NCBI GenBank assembly: GCA_034419075.1
Contig: DAOULR010000007.1
Span: forward strand, 124,001-188,000
Source of the DNA: E44-bin88 sp034419075
Lineage (GTDB): Bacteria; Chloroflexota; Dehalococcoidia; Dehalococcoidales; BS750m-G39
Direction of reading: 5' to 3'
DNA length: 64,000 bases
Both the position numbers and the translations under genes were made by a program. The notes beneath the pieces were generated by a model. That model saw only the letters and a list, made by a program, of their open reading frames with translations. It did not search any database and had not been told where the DNA came from. Positions within the stretch are counted from its first letter, which is position 1. The number at the start of each line of letters is the position of its first letter. Shown here piece by piece: positions 15,853 through 24,647 of the stretch.

Positions 15853-18800
15853 AAAGCCAGCTAGTCAGGCGGACGACAAGCGTACCATTCTGGTCTGTCA
15901 CGGGACGGGGTGTGTTTCGGGCAAGGCCTTTGAAATCAGGGAGGCGCTGGAGAAAGAGGTAGCCAGGCTGAAGCTGAAGGACGTGGCCGTGGACTTTACC
16001 GGTTGCCACGGCTTTTGCCAGCAGGGGCCCATCGCCGTCGTCGAGCCTGAGGGCATCTTCTACACCAAGGTCACCGTTGACGATGTGCCCGAGATTGCTC
16101 AGTCCCACCTTCGCGACGGAAAACCGGTGGAGCGCCTGTTCTACCACGACCCAATTACTGATGAAGCCGTACCCTGTTATAAGGATATTACCTTCTACAG
16201 CCAGCAAACGCGTCTCATACTGCGTAACTGTGGACACATCAACCCGGAGAGAATCGAAGACTACATAGAGACGGGAGGCTACGACTCGCTACGCAAGGTA
16301 TTAAAGGAAATGACACCGGAGCAGGTTATCGAAGAGGTAAAGTGCTCTGGTTTGCGGGGGAGGGGAGGGGCCGGCTTTTCCACCGGTCAGAAGTGGGAGT
16401 TTTGCTACAAGGCCAAGAGTGACCAGAAGTATATGATTTGCAACGCTGATGAGGGCGACCCTGGCGCTTTTATGGACAGGAGCACCATGGAGGGTGACCC
16501 CCACACCGTTATCGAGGGGATGACCATCGCTGCCTACGCTATCGGTGCTTCAGAGGGCTACATCTACATCAGGGCCGAATACCCGCTGGCGGTCAAAAGG
16601 GTACGACTGGCTATCAAACAGGCCGAGGATAAGGGATTTCTGGGCGATAAAATACTCGGCTCTAAATTCAGCTTTCACCTCCACGTCAAAGAGGGCGCTG
16701 GTGCTTTTGTCTGCGGCGAGGAGACGGCGCTGATGGCCTCCATAGAAGGCAAGCGGGGCATGCCCCGCCCGCGCCCGCCATTTCCTGCCCAGTCGGGCTT
16801 ATGGGGCAAGCCGAGCAATATAAATAACGTTAAATCGTTGGCGACAATACCGGTTATTATCGCCAGGGGCGCTGACTGGTACTCACAAATCGGCACAGAG
16901 AAGAGTAAGGGCACCGTCGTTTTCGCCCTGACGGGCAAGATTGCCAACAGCGGCTTAGTCGAGGTGCCCATGGGCTTCCCGCTGCAAAAGATTATCTACG
17001 AAATCGGCGGCGGCATTCCCGACGGCAAACGCTTTAAGGCGGTGCAGACAGGGGGGCCTTCGGGCGGCTGCCTGCCCGCCAGCATGCTGAACAAGCCCGT
17101 TGACTACGAGACACTGGCTGAAGCCGGCTCTATCATGGGGTCGGGGGGCATGGTGGTCATGGACGAGGACACCTGTATAGTCGACGTCGCCCGCTATTTC
17201 CTATCCTTTACTCAGGACGAGTCCTGCGGCAAGTGTATTCCCTGCCGTTTGGGGACAAAGCAGATGCTGGATATCTTAAACGATATCACCCACGGACGAG
17301 GCAAGCTGGAGGACATTGACCTGCTTTTGAGTTTAAGCGAACAGATCAAAGTCGGCTCACTCTGTGCTCTGGGCGGCACCGCCCCCAACCCGGTGCTGAC
17401 CACCATCCGTTATTTCCGTGAGGAATATGAAGAGCATATAAAGAACCACCACTGCCGAGCGGCGGTCTGTGAGGGGTTGGTTACGGCTCCTTGTACTCAT
17501 ACCTGTCCCGCAGGCGTGGATGCGCCCCGCTATATCCGTTTTATTGCCAAGGGCAAGCCGAGCGAAGCGGTGGCTGTAATCAGAGAGAAGATTCCCTTCC
17601 CTTCGGTCTGCGGCTACGTTTGTATCCATCCCTGCGAGGCCAAGTGCCGTCGGGGTCTGCTCGACGAGGCTATCGGCATACGCGTGCTCAAGCGCTTCGC
17701 TGTTGGCAACGATACGGGAATGTGGAAGCGGAACTCAAGGATAGCTCCCGAAACCGGCAAACGAGTCGCCGTCGTCGGCTCGGGTCCCGCGGGGCTTACC
17801 GCCGCCTTCTACCTGGCTAAGCTGGGGCATAAGGTAACCGTCTTCGAAGCCCTGCCTGAGGTAGGGGGTATGATGCGGGTGGCTATTCCCGACTATCGCC
17901 TGCCCAAGGAAGTTCTTAAACGGGACATCGACGAGATAGAGGCGGTTGGAGTTGACATAAAGACAAATACCAGAGTCGAATCCACCGACGAGCTGTTCGA
18001 AAAAGGCTATGATGCTGTCCTCCTGGCTATCGGCGCCCACGAAGGCCTCAAGATAGGGGTCAAGGGCGAGGACAGCCCGGGAGTAAAGGACTGCGTTAGT
18101 TTCCTGCGTGAAGTGAGTCTGGGCAAGAAGGTGGCGGTGGGGGAGAGCGTAGCCGTTATCGGCGGCGGTAATGCGGGTATAGACTCGGCACGCACCGCCC
18201 TGCGCCTGGGCGCTAAAGAGGTGACCATCGTCTACCGCCGCACTCAAGGAGAAATGCCGGCCGCGTCTGAGGAAATCGAGGGGGCTATCGAAGAAGGCGT
18301 TAAGATACGCTTCCTGGCGGCGCCTCTGAGCATAACTAAGAAGAACGGCAGGTTGGAGCTGGAGTGCAACGCCATGCAACTGGGTGATATTGATGCCAGC
18401 GGACGGCCCCGCCCCGAGCCAATCGAGGGTGGTCAGTTCACCATGAGCTTTGACACTATTATCGCCGCTATCGGCCAGCGGCCTGAGGTTCCCGCCCGCT
18501 TTGAGCTGTCGCTGGGGAGGGGTAATACCATTAAGGTTGCCCCAGATACCTTAGCTACGGATAAAGAAGGCGTTTTTGCCGGCGGCGATGTGGTTAAGGG
18601 ACCAGCCTCGGTCATCGAAGCCATTGCCCACGGCCGTCTGGCGGCGACATCAATCGATAAATACCTGGGTGGGGAGGGGGATATCGAAGAGGCATTGGCC
18701 CCGCCTGAGGAGGCGATGAAGCCGCTGGAGGAGGCGGAAGAGGAGATGAGGGTAGAGATACCAACGCCTCCGGCTAAAGAACGGATTAAGAACTTTGAGG

Positions 18801-18886
18801 ACGTAGAAATGACGCTGAACTCGAAGATGGCTATCAAAGAAGCCGGGCGTTGCCTGAGATGCGACCTTGAGGAGAGAGAAGAGTAG
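15845..18886 (+). CDS. NuoF-GltD fusion: NAD(P)H/FMN diaphorase subunit with C-terminal NADPH oxidoreductase
   Basis: This large flavoprotein (about 1,013 aa) has three parts. A thioredoxin-fold [2Fe-2S] domain comes first (CHGTGC, TGCHGFC, residues 1-100). A NuoF core with the glycine-rich RGRGGAGF site, the FMN motif NADEGDPGAF, an SLBB region and the N3-type cluster CGKCIPC follows, to about 530. The last part resembles GltD/NfnB: a double [4Fe-4S] cysteine domain (CTHTCPAG, CGYVCIHPCEAKC), an FAD site (VVGSGPAGL near 643) and a pyridine-nucleotide site (VIGGGNAG near 770) with VYRRT, which favours NADPH. GTG at 15,845 is chosen because CGGAGG is correctly spaced; TTG 15,842 is also possible. 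It lies between NuoE and fdhA. Two nucleotide sites plus FeS wiring fit electron bifurcation or transhydrogenation, but this is inferred. Confidence 0.9.
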   Translation: MAKKPASQADDKRTILVCHGTGCVSGKAFEIREALEKEVARLKLKDVAVDFTGCHGFCQQGPIAVVEPEGIFYTKVTVDDVPEIAQSHLRDGKPVERLFYHDPITDEAVPCYKDITFYSQQTRLILRNCGHINPERIEDYIETGGYDSLRKVLKEMTPEQVIEEVKCSGLRGRGGAGFSTGQKWEFCYKAKSDQKYMICNADEGDPGAFMDRSTMEGDPHTVIEGMTIAAYAIGASEGYIYIRAEYPLAVKRVRLAIKQAEDKGFLGDKILGSKFSFHLHVKEGAGAFVCGEETALMASIEGKRGMPRPRPPFPAQSGLWGKPSNINNVKSLATIPVIIARGADWYSQIGTEKSKGTVVFALTGKIANSGLVEVPMGFPLQKIIYEIGGGIPDGKRFKAVQTGGPSGGCLPASMLNKPVDYETLAEAGSIMGSGGMVVMDEDTCIVDVARYFLSFTQDESCGKCIPCRLGTKQMLDILNDITHGRGKLEDIDLLLSLSEQIKVGSLCALGGTAPNPVLTTIRYFREEYEEHIKNHHCRAAVCEGLVTAPCTHTCPAGVDAPRYIRFIAKGKPSEAVAVIREKIPFPSVCGYVCIHPCEAKCRRGLLDEAIGIRVLKRFAVGNDTGMWKRNSRIAPETGKRVAVVGSGPAGLTAAFYLAKLGHKVTVFEALPEVGGMMRVAIPDYRLPKEVLKRDIDEIEAVGVDIKTNTRVESTDELFEKGYDAVLLAIGAHEGLKIGVKGEDSPGVKDCVSFLREVSLGKKVAVGESVAVIGGGNAGIDSARTALRLGAKEVTIVYRRTQGEMPAASEEIEGAIEEGVKIRFLAAPLSITKKNGRLELECNAMQLGDIDASGRPRPEPIEGGQFTMSFDTIIAAIGQRPEVPARFELSLGRGNTIKVAPDTLATDKEGVFAGGDVVKGPASVIEAIAHGRLAATSIDKYLGGEGDIEEALAPPEEAMKPLEEAEEEMRVEIPTPPAKERIKNFEDVEMTLNSKMAIKEAGRCLRCDLEEREE

Positions 18887-18887
18887 T

Positions 18888-21623
18888 ATGGCGGAAATCG
18901 GGCTAACTATCGATGGCCAGGAGGTCAAGGCTGAGGCGGGGATGACCGTGCTCGAAGCTGCTCAAGAGGCAGGCATCTACATTCCCACCCTCTGCGCTGA
19001 TCTCGACCTTAAGCCCTACGGTGGTTGCCGCCTCTGTATTGTCGAGATTGAGAAGATGCGTGGCTTTCCCACCTCCTGTACTACACCCGCCACCGAGGGC
19101 ATGGTGGTTAAGACCAACACCGACGCCTTAAACGAGGTACGCCGCACCGTCGTCGAGTTGCTATTATCCGACCATCCCAGCGAATGCCTGATTTGCCATC
19201 GGCGAGAGCGCTGTGGGCCCTTCGACATCTGCCTACGCAACGTGGCTGTGACCGAGCGCTGTGTAACCTGCGCCAAGAACAGGAACTGCGAGCTACAGGA
19301 TATCGTTGACTACCTGGGCATTACCGAGCTGCCCTTCAGACATACCGAGCGGACCTATCCCGTCGACACCAGCAACCCCTTCTTCTACCGCGACCTGGAC
19401 AAGTGCGTCCTCTGCGGTAAGTGCGTGCGGGTCTGCGACGAGGTGCTGGGGGTGGGGGCGGTGGCTATAATCAACCGCGGCTTCGGCAGCAAGGTGGCCA
19501 CCTTCGGCGACAGGCCGATAATAGATTCCAACTGCGTCTCCTGCGGGGAGTGCGTCGTCCACTGCCCGGTGGGGGCGCTTATGCCCAAGGTAACCGAGCT
19601 TCCCGATAAAGAGGTGGCTACCACCTGCACCTACTGCGGGGTCGGCTGTGGTCTGTATCTGGGCGTTAAGGACGGGAAGGTAATGAGCGTGCGGGGAAAG
19701 CGCGAGGGCACGGTTAATAACGGTTTCCTGTGCGTTAAGGGGCGCTTCGGCTTCGACTTCATTCATCATAAGGACAGGTTGACCTCTCCACTCATCAAGA
19801 AGAACGGGAAATTCGTTGAGGCAGGCTGGGGTGAGGCTTTAGAGCTGATCGCCAGCAAGCTGAGCAAATATAAACCCGACGAGATGGCGGTGGTTTCCTC
19901 GGCCAAGTGCACCAACGAGGACAACTACATTGCCCAGAAGTTCGCCCGCGCCGTTCTCAAGACCAATAATGTCGACCACTGCGCGCGGCTCTGTCATGCC
20001 CCCAGCGTGGCGGGACTGGTGCAGAGCTTCGGCAGCGGGGCCATGACCAACTCCTTCGGTGAGTTCCGTGATGCCGGCTGTATCTTCGCCATTGGTACCA
20101 ACACCACTGAGGCTCACCCCATCATCGCCCTGGAGATAAAGCGGGCAGTGGATAACGGCGGCAAGCTGATTGTGGCTAACCCGCGCGAGATAGACCTGGT
20201 GCGCTGGTCTCACCTCTGGCTGCAGCACAACCCGGGCAGCGATGTTGCCCTGATGATGGGCATGATGCGGGTTATAGTTGACGAAAAGCTGCTCGATAAG
20301 GACTTCATCGACAAAAGGTGCGAAAACTTCGATGCCTTTAAAGCATCGCTTAAAGATTTCGACCTTAGCTCCGTAGAGAAGATTACGGGCGTGCCCAAGG
20401 ATAAAATAGCGGAGGCGGCGCGGATATACGCCACCCAAAGGCCCTCGGCTCTCCTCTACGCCATGGGCATTACCCAGCACTCCCACGGCACGGATAACGT
20501 TATCGCCACCGCCAACCTGGCCATGCTCACCGGTAATGTCGGCAAGCCAGCAACGGGGGTGAACCCCTTGAGGGGGCAGAACAACGTCCAGGGTGCCTGC
20601 GACATGGGGGCATTGCCCAACGTCTACCCTGGCTATCAGGCAGTGACCGATGCCAAGGTCAAGGATAAATTCGAGAAGGCCTGGGGCGGCTCACTTTCGC
20701 CGTCGGCGGGGATGCCCGTCACCGAGATTGTCCTGGCCGCCGCCAGGGGCGAGATAAAGGCGATCTATCTTATCGGGGAAAACCCGCTGCTCAGCGAGCC
20801 CGATATCACCCATGCCGAAGAGGCGCTAAATAAGCTGGATTTCCTGGTGGCGCAGGATATATTCCTCACCGAGACGGTCAGGCTGGCCGACGTCGTCCTG
20901 CCCGGTGTCAGTTTTGCTGAGAAGGAGGGTACCTTCACCAATACCGAGCGTCGTGTACAGAGGGTAAGAAAGGCAGTGGAGCCGATAGGAGAGAGTGGCG
21001 CCGACTGGGATATTGTCTGCCGGGTCGCTAAGAAGATGGGGTCTAAGGGCTTTGAATTTAAGGATGCCTCCCAGATTATGGATGAGATTGCCGCCGTTAC
21101 CCCCAGCTACGGGGGAATGAGCTATAAACGCCTGGAAAAGGGCGGTTTGCAATGGCCCTGTCCCACCTCCGAACACCCGGGTATGCCCATACTGCATACT
21201 CAGCAGTTTACCCGCGGCAAGGGGCGGTTCATCCCGCTGGCCTATAAGCCGCCGATGGAGCTGCCTGATAAGAGATACCCGCTGGTACTGACCACCGGGC
21301 GCAGCCTCTATCACTTCCACACCGGCACCATGACGCGCAAGGTGGACGGGCTGAACGTCCTGAAGAAGGAAGGGGAAGTGGAGATGAACCCCGCCGACGC
21401 CGCCAAGCTGGGCATCGCTGACGGCGACAGGGTAAAGGTCGCCTCGCGGCGGGGTGAGGTGGTGGCTAAAGCCAAACTAACCGAGGTTTCATCGCCGGGC
21501 GTGGTCTTCATGACCTTCCACTTCGCCGAAAGCCCGGCTAACAGGTTGACCAATCCCGCCCTCGACCCGGTAGCCAAGATACCCGAGTATAAGGTCTGTG
21601 CCGTGAGAGTAGAAAAGGCGTAG
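18888..21623 (+). CDS. fdhA: Formate dehydrogenase catalytic subunit (molybdopterin, NuoG-like N-terminus)
   Basis: This is a formate dehydrogenase of 911 aa that would supply formate from CO2 to Fhs. The N-terminus holds a plant-type [2Fe-2S] site (CADLDLKPYGGCRLC), a His/Cys cluster segment, and two [4Fe-4S] motifs (CVLCGKCVRVC, CVSCGECVVHC). The catalytic half begins with the CTYCGVGC cluster. The active-site position aligned to selenocysteine 140 of E. coli FdhF is Cys369 (TGT at 19,992), in RLCHAPSVAG, so this is a Cys-type enzyme. ATG 18,888 begins immediately after the upstream stop. The C-terminal molybdopterin dinucleotide-binding domain is complete. Mo or W cannot be told apart from sequence. 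Confidence 0.93.
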   Translation: MAEIGLTIDGQEVKAEAGMTVLEAAQEAGIYIPTLCADLDLKPYGGCRLCIVEIEKMRGFPTSCTTPATEGMVVKTNTDALNEVRRTVVELLLSDHPSECLICHRRERCGPFDICLRNVAVTERCVTCAKNRNCELQDIVDYLGITELPFRHTERTYPVDTSNPFFYRDLDKCVLCGKCVRVCDEVLGVGAVAIINRGFGSKVATFGDRPIIDSNCVSCGECVVHCPVGALMPKVTELPDKEVATTCTYCGVGCGLYLGVKDGKVMSVRGKREGTVNNGFLCVKGRFGFDFIHHKDRLTSPLIKKNGKFVEAGWGEALELIASKLSKYKPDEMAVVSSAKCTNEDNYIAQKFARAVLKTNNVDHCARLCHAPSVAGLVQSFGSGAMTNSFGEFRDAGCIFAIGTNTTEAHPIIALEIKRAVDNGGKLIVANPREIDLVRWSHLWLQHNPGSDVALMMGMMRVIVDEKLLDKDFIDKRCENFDAFKASLKDFDLSSVEKITGVPKDKIAEAARIYATQRPSALLYAMGITQHSHGTDNVIATANLAMLTGNVGKPATGVNPLRGQNNVQGACDMGALPNVYPGYQAVTDAKVKDKFEKAWGGSLSPSAGMPVTEIVLAAARGEIKAIYLIGENPLLSEPDITHAEEALNKLDFLVAQDIFLTETVRLADVVLPGVSFAEKEGTFTNTERRVQRVRKAVEPIGESGADWDIVCRVAKKMGSKGFEFKDASQIMDEIAAVTPSYGGMSYKRLEKGGLQWPCPTSEHPGMPILHTQQFTRGKGRFIPLAYKPPMELPDKRYPLVLTTGRSLYHFHTGTMTRKVDGLNVLKKEGEVEMNPADAAKLGIADGDRVKVASRRGEVVAKAKLTEVSSPGVVFMTFHFAESPANRLTNPALDPVAKIPEYKVCAVRVEKA

Positions 21624-21639
21624 TCCAAGGTGGTAGCTT

Positions 21640-22314
21640 ATGGACAAGCTACGGGTAACGTTAAACGGGAATCAGGTGAGTGGTCGCCCGGGGCAGACCA
21701 TTCTTGAGCTAGCGCAGGAAAACGGCGTCGATATCCCCACGCTCTGTCACCACGCCGATTTATCCCCTCTCGGCGCCTGTCGTATCTGCGTAGTCGAGGT
21801 GGAAGGCTCACGGACGCTGGTCGGTTCCTGCCACACACCCATCGCCGACAGCATGGTCATCCAAACCCATTCCCCCAAGGTCCTGGAGAGTCGCCGAGTC
21901 ATCGTCGAGCTTTTGCTAGCCAGCCACACTGGCTCTTGCTATATGTGCGATAAAGCCAATATGTGCGAGCTGCGCAAAATCGCCGCTGAGCTTGACGTGG
22001 GCTTGCCCCGATTCCAGGTTAAGAAGCACTATTACCCACTGGAAGATATCAGCCCCTATATTACCCGTGACCTGACCAAGTGCATCATGTGCCGCCGCTG
22101 TGTCCGTGCCTGTACCGAGATTGCCAAGCAGGACGTTTTCGCTGTTGCCTATCGGGGCTTTGGTTCCAAGATTATTGTCGATTTCGACCAGCCCATAGAT
22201 AAAGAGGCTTGCCGTGATTGCGGCGTTTGTATCCCTTACTGCCCGACAGGGGCGTTGAGCCAGCCGAAAAAGACGAGAGCCGAGAAGAAGGGGAAGCCCC
22301 TGGTTGTTAAATAG
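21640..22314 (+). CDS. hoxU: HoxU/NuoG-N-like iron-sulfur subunit
   Basis: This is a 224-aa electron-transfer subunit equivalent to the N-terminal part of NuoG, or HoxU of bidirectional hydrogenases. It has a [2Fe-2S] motif (CHHADLSPLGACRIC with a later Cys), a His-Cys segment (SHTGSCYMC, then MCEL), and two [4Fe-4S] motifs (CIMCRRCVRAC and CRDCGVCIPYC). There is no molybdopterin or hydrogenase domain. The ATG follows AAGGTGG. Together with the NuoE and NuoF genes downstream it forms a complete diaphorase. Its closest catalytic neighbours are MetV and MetF, so it probably delivers NAD(P)H electrons to methylene-THF reductase, although a link to fdhA on the other side is also possible. Confidence 0.85.
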   Translation: MDKLRVTLNGNQVSGRPGQTILELAQENGVDIPTLCHHADLSPLGACRICVVEVEGSRTLVGSCHTPIADSMVIQTHSPKVLESRRVIVELLLASHTGSCYMCDKANMCELRKIAAELDVGLPRFQVKKHYYPLEDISPYITRDLTKCIMCRRCVRACTEIAKQDVFAVAYRGFGSKIIVDFDQPIDKEACRDCGVCIPYCPTGALSQPKKTRAEKKGKPLVVK

Positions 22315-22345
22315 CTAAGTCTCTGGTTTTAGGAGGGTGGGGGAG

Positions 22346-22777
22346 TTGAAGAAGCCCAGCCGAAACGGAGAACGGGGAAAACTGCTGGTGCTGCTGGAGA
22401 CAGCCCAGGCTGAATCGGCGCATATCTCCCGCGATACTATCACCGAGCTGTCCGAATCTCTGGAGCTTCCCATAGGGGAAGTCTATGGGGTAGCCAGCTT
22501 TTACTCTTTCCTCTCCACCAGGCGAAAGGGTCGTAACGTCATCCGTATCTGCAAGAGCCTACCCTGCCTGCTCAAGAATGCTCAGACCGTCATTGACAGC
22601 ATACGTAAAGAGCTTGGTATTCAGCCTGGTGAGACCACCTCCGACGGCCGTTTCTCCTTTGAGCTGACCAACTGCATCGGCGCCTGCGATAAGGCGCCAG
22701 CCATGATGGTAAACAGTGACGTCCACGGCGATTTAACGCCGAAAAAGATAGCCAGAATACTAGAGACGTATAAATAA
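22346..22777 (+). CDS. nuoE: NuoE-like [2Fe-2S] subunit (MetFV-side diaphorase)
   Basis: A second NuoE/HoxE-like thioredoxin-fold subunit of about 143 aa. Ligands are CKSLPC near residue 70 and CIGAC near 112. The start is taken as TTG at 22,346 because AGGAGG (22,331-22,336) is 9 bases upstream; an in-frame GTG at 22,337 touches the ribosome site and is unlikely. The stop codon overlaps the nuoF ATG by one base (TAATG), indicating translational coupling. It would pass electrons from NuoF to the HoxU-like subunit. Confidence 0.86.
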   Translation: MKKPSRNGERGKLLVLLETAQAESAHISRDTITELSESLELPIGEVYGVASFYSFLSTRRKGRNVIRICKSLPCLLKNAQTVIDSIRKELGIQPGETTSDGRFSFELTNCIGACDKAPAMMVNSDVHGDLTPKKIARILETYK

Positions 22778-23973
22778 TGGAGAAAAGGGTAGTATTACAG
22801 AACTGTGGGGTTATCGACCCCAAGGATATAGCCAGCTATCTGGCTAGAGATGGCTTCAGAGCGCTTGAGAAGGCCCTCACGGCTATGAACAGCCAGAAGG
22901 TGATAGATGAGGTTAAAGCGTCAGGACTGCGGGGCAGGGGAGGGGCTGGCTTTCCCTGCGGCTTGAAGTGGGAGTTTGCCAGCAAGGCTAAAGGTGCTGA
23001 GAAGTACGTCATCTGCAACGCTGACGAGGGGGAGGTGGGCACCTTCAAGGACAGGTACATCCTGGAGAACGACCCCTTCAGTCTTATCGAGGGTGTAGCC
23101 ATCGCTGGCTACGCCACCGGGGCTAAGAAAGCCTTCATCTATCTCCGTGCTGAATACCACTTCCTGCTCGATTTAGTCCAGAATGCCATCGCTCAGGCCA
23201 AAAAGAAGGGCTTTTTAAAGCATCTCGATATTGAAGTCCGAGAGGGCGCTGGCGCCTACGTCTGCGGTGAGGAATCAGCGCTGATGGATTCAATAGAAGG
23301 TAAAAGGGGCGAGGTGCGCTACCGGCCGCCTTTCCCGCCGACGAGCGGCCTCTGGGGCAAGCCGACCATTATCAACAACGTGGAAACACTGACCAATATA
23401 CCCCGTATCATACTCAACGGGGCCGACTGGTTCGGCAATATGGGAACGGAGAAGAGTAAGGGGACTAAAGTCTTCTCGGTGAGTGGGGATGTGACTAAGC
23501 CCGGTGTCTACGAGCTGGAGTTGGGCAGTCCACTCCGAGAGCTGGTTGAGGGCTTGGCTAAGGCTGATAAGGTCAAGGCGGTGCAGATAGGCGGCGCCAC
23601 GGGGAGAATCATACCCTACGCCATGATAGATGCCCCCTTGTCGTTTGAGAGCGTTCTGGGGGCGGGTGCTATCACCGTCTTCGATGAAAGCCGAGATATT
23701 GTCGATATCGTGGAAAAGACCATGGAGTTTCTGGCCGAGGAGTCCTGCGGCAAGTGTACTCCCTGCCGTGAGGGCACCGAGGTCATGGCCGAGACTATGG
23801 AGAAGCTGGGTAGGGGAGAAGGGGTGGAGAAAGACATCAGAGTTCTTAAGGAGCTGTCTGAAACCATGATGCTCTGCTCAATGTGCGGGTTGGGGCAGGC
23901 AGCTCCGATACCAGTAGTGGATAGCCTGGAGCATTTTAGAGGCGATTACGACAACCACATTCGTCAGAAATAG
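22777..23973 (+). CDS. nuoF: NuoF-like NAD(P)H/FMN-binding subunit
   Basis: This is a 51-kDa-type flavoprotein of 398 aa that oxidises NAD(P)H through FMN. The nucleotide motif GRGGAGFPCG, the FMN motif NADEGEVGTFKDR, ICGEE-type segment YVCGEESAL, the SLBB region and the [4Fe-4S] ligands CGKCTPC plus CSMCG are all present. It lacks the extra N- and C-terminal domains of the fusion at 15,845, so the two NuoF-type proteins are not equivalent. It sits directly before metV, which suggests it is the electron input of the methylene-THF reductase complex. Confidence 0.9.
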   Translation: MEKRVVLQNCGVIDPKDIASYLARDGFRALEKALTAMNSQKVIDEVKASGLRGRGGAGFPCGLKWEFASKAKGAEKYVICNADEGEVGTFKDRYILENDPFSLIEGVAIAGYATGAKKAFIYLRAEYHFLLDLVQNAIAQAKKKGFLKHLDIEVREGAGAYVCGEESALMDSIEGKRGEVRYRPPFPPTSGLWGKPTIINNVETLTNIPRIILNGADWFGNMGTEKSKGTKVFSVSGDVTKPGVYELELGSPLRELVEGLAKADKVKAVQIGGATGRIIPYAMIDAPLSFESVLGAGAITVFDESRDIVDIVEKTMEFLAEESCGKCTPCREGTEVMAETMEKLGRGEGVEKDIRVLKELSETMMLCSMCGLGQAAPIPVVDSLEHFRGDYDNHIRQK

Positions 23974-23981
23974 GGGTAGCT

Positions 23982-24647
23982 ATGATAACAGTGACCAAGC
24001 AAAAACCGTTGGAAGAGATTCTACCGAGTCTGAGTAAGGCTAAAAAGGTGTATATTATCGGCTGCGGCACCTGTGCTACCATATGCCATACCGGGGGCAG
24101 GGCTGAGGTGCTGGAAATGAAAGAGAAGCTGGAGGCAGAGGGCAAGAAGGTTACGGGGTGGATGGTTATCCCCACCACCTGCGATGAGCTTACTCGGGAA
24201 GCCCTGGCCGAGAATGCCGAAGCCATAAAGCAGGCCGATGCCATACTGGTGATGAGCTGTGCCTTCGGTGTCCAGACCGTTACCATGTACAGTGATAAGC
24301 CCGTCTATCCAGCCCTTAATACCCTCTTTGTCGGCAAGGAGGAGACACCGGGGCATTTTATCGAGGTCTGTATGCAGTGCGGGAACTGCGTTCTGGCCAC
24401 GACGGTAGGCATATGCCCGCTGGTAAGATGTGCCAAGAGCCTGCTCAACGGCCCCTGCGGCGGCTCGGTTGATGGCAAGTGTGAAATATCGCCCGATACG
24501 CCCTGTGCCTGGCAGCTGATTTACGACCGCCTCAAGGCGCTGGGGCAGCTGGATAAGATGGAGGATATTGTGCCGGTGCGTGACTGGAGCACCAGCACTT
24601 CAGGAGGCCCGCGTCGATTCGTCCTCACGGATGAAACCAATGACTGA
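23982..24647 (+). CDS. metV: MetV, iron-sulfur partner of methylenetetrahydrofolate reductase
   Basis: This is a 221-aa protein of the methylene-THF reductase C-terminal (MetV) family, found in acetogens. It is cysteine-rich: GCGTCATIC near residue 25, then CMQCGNC and CPLVRC near 130-148, followed by a conserved NGPCGG motif. MetV binds MetF and an FeS cluster and links it to an electron donor. Its C-terminus overlaps the kinase gene by 17 bases at most. MetF copy 2 lies downstream across the kinase gene, and NuoF lies 8 bp upstream, which defines the probable electron path NAD(P)H-NuoF-NuoE-HoxU-MetV-MetF. Confidence 0.88.
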   Translation: MITVTKQKPLEEILPSLSKAKKVYIIGCGTCATICHTGGRAEVLEMKEKLEAEGKKVTGWMVIPTTCDELTREALAENAEAIKQADAILVMSCAFGVQTVTMYSDKPVYPALNTLFVGKEETPGHFIEVCMQCGNCVLATTVGICPLVRCAKSLLNGPCGGSVDGKCEISPDTPCAWQLIYDRLKALGQLDKMEDIVPVRDWSTSTSGGPRRFVLTDETND

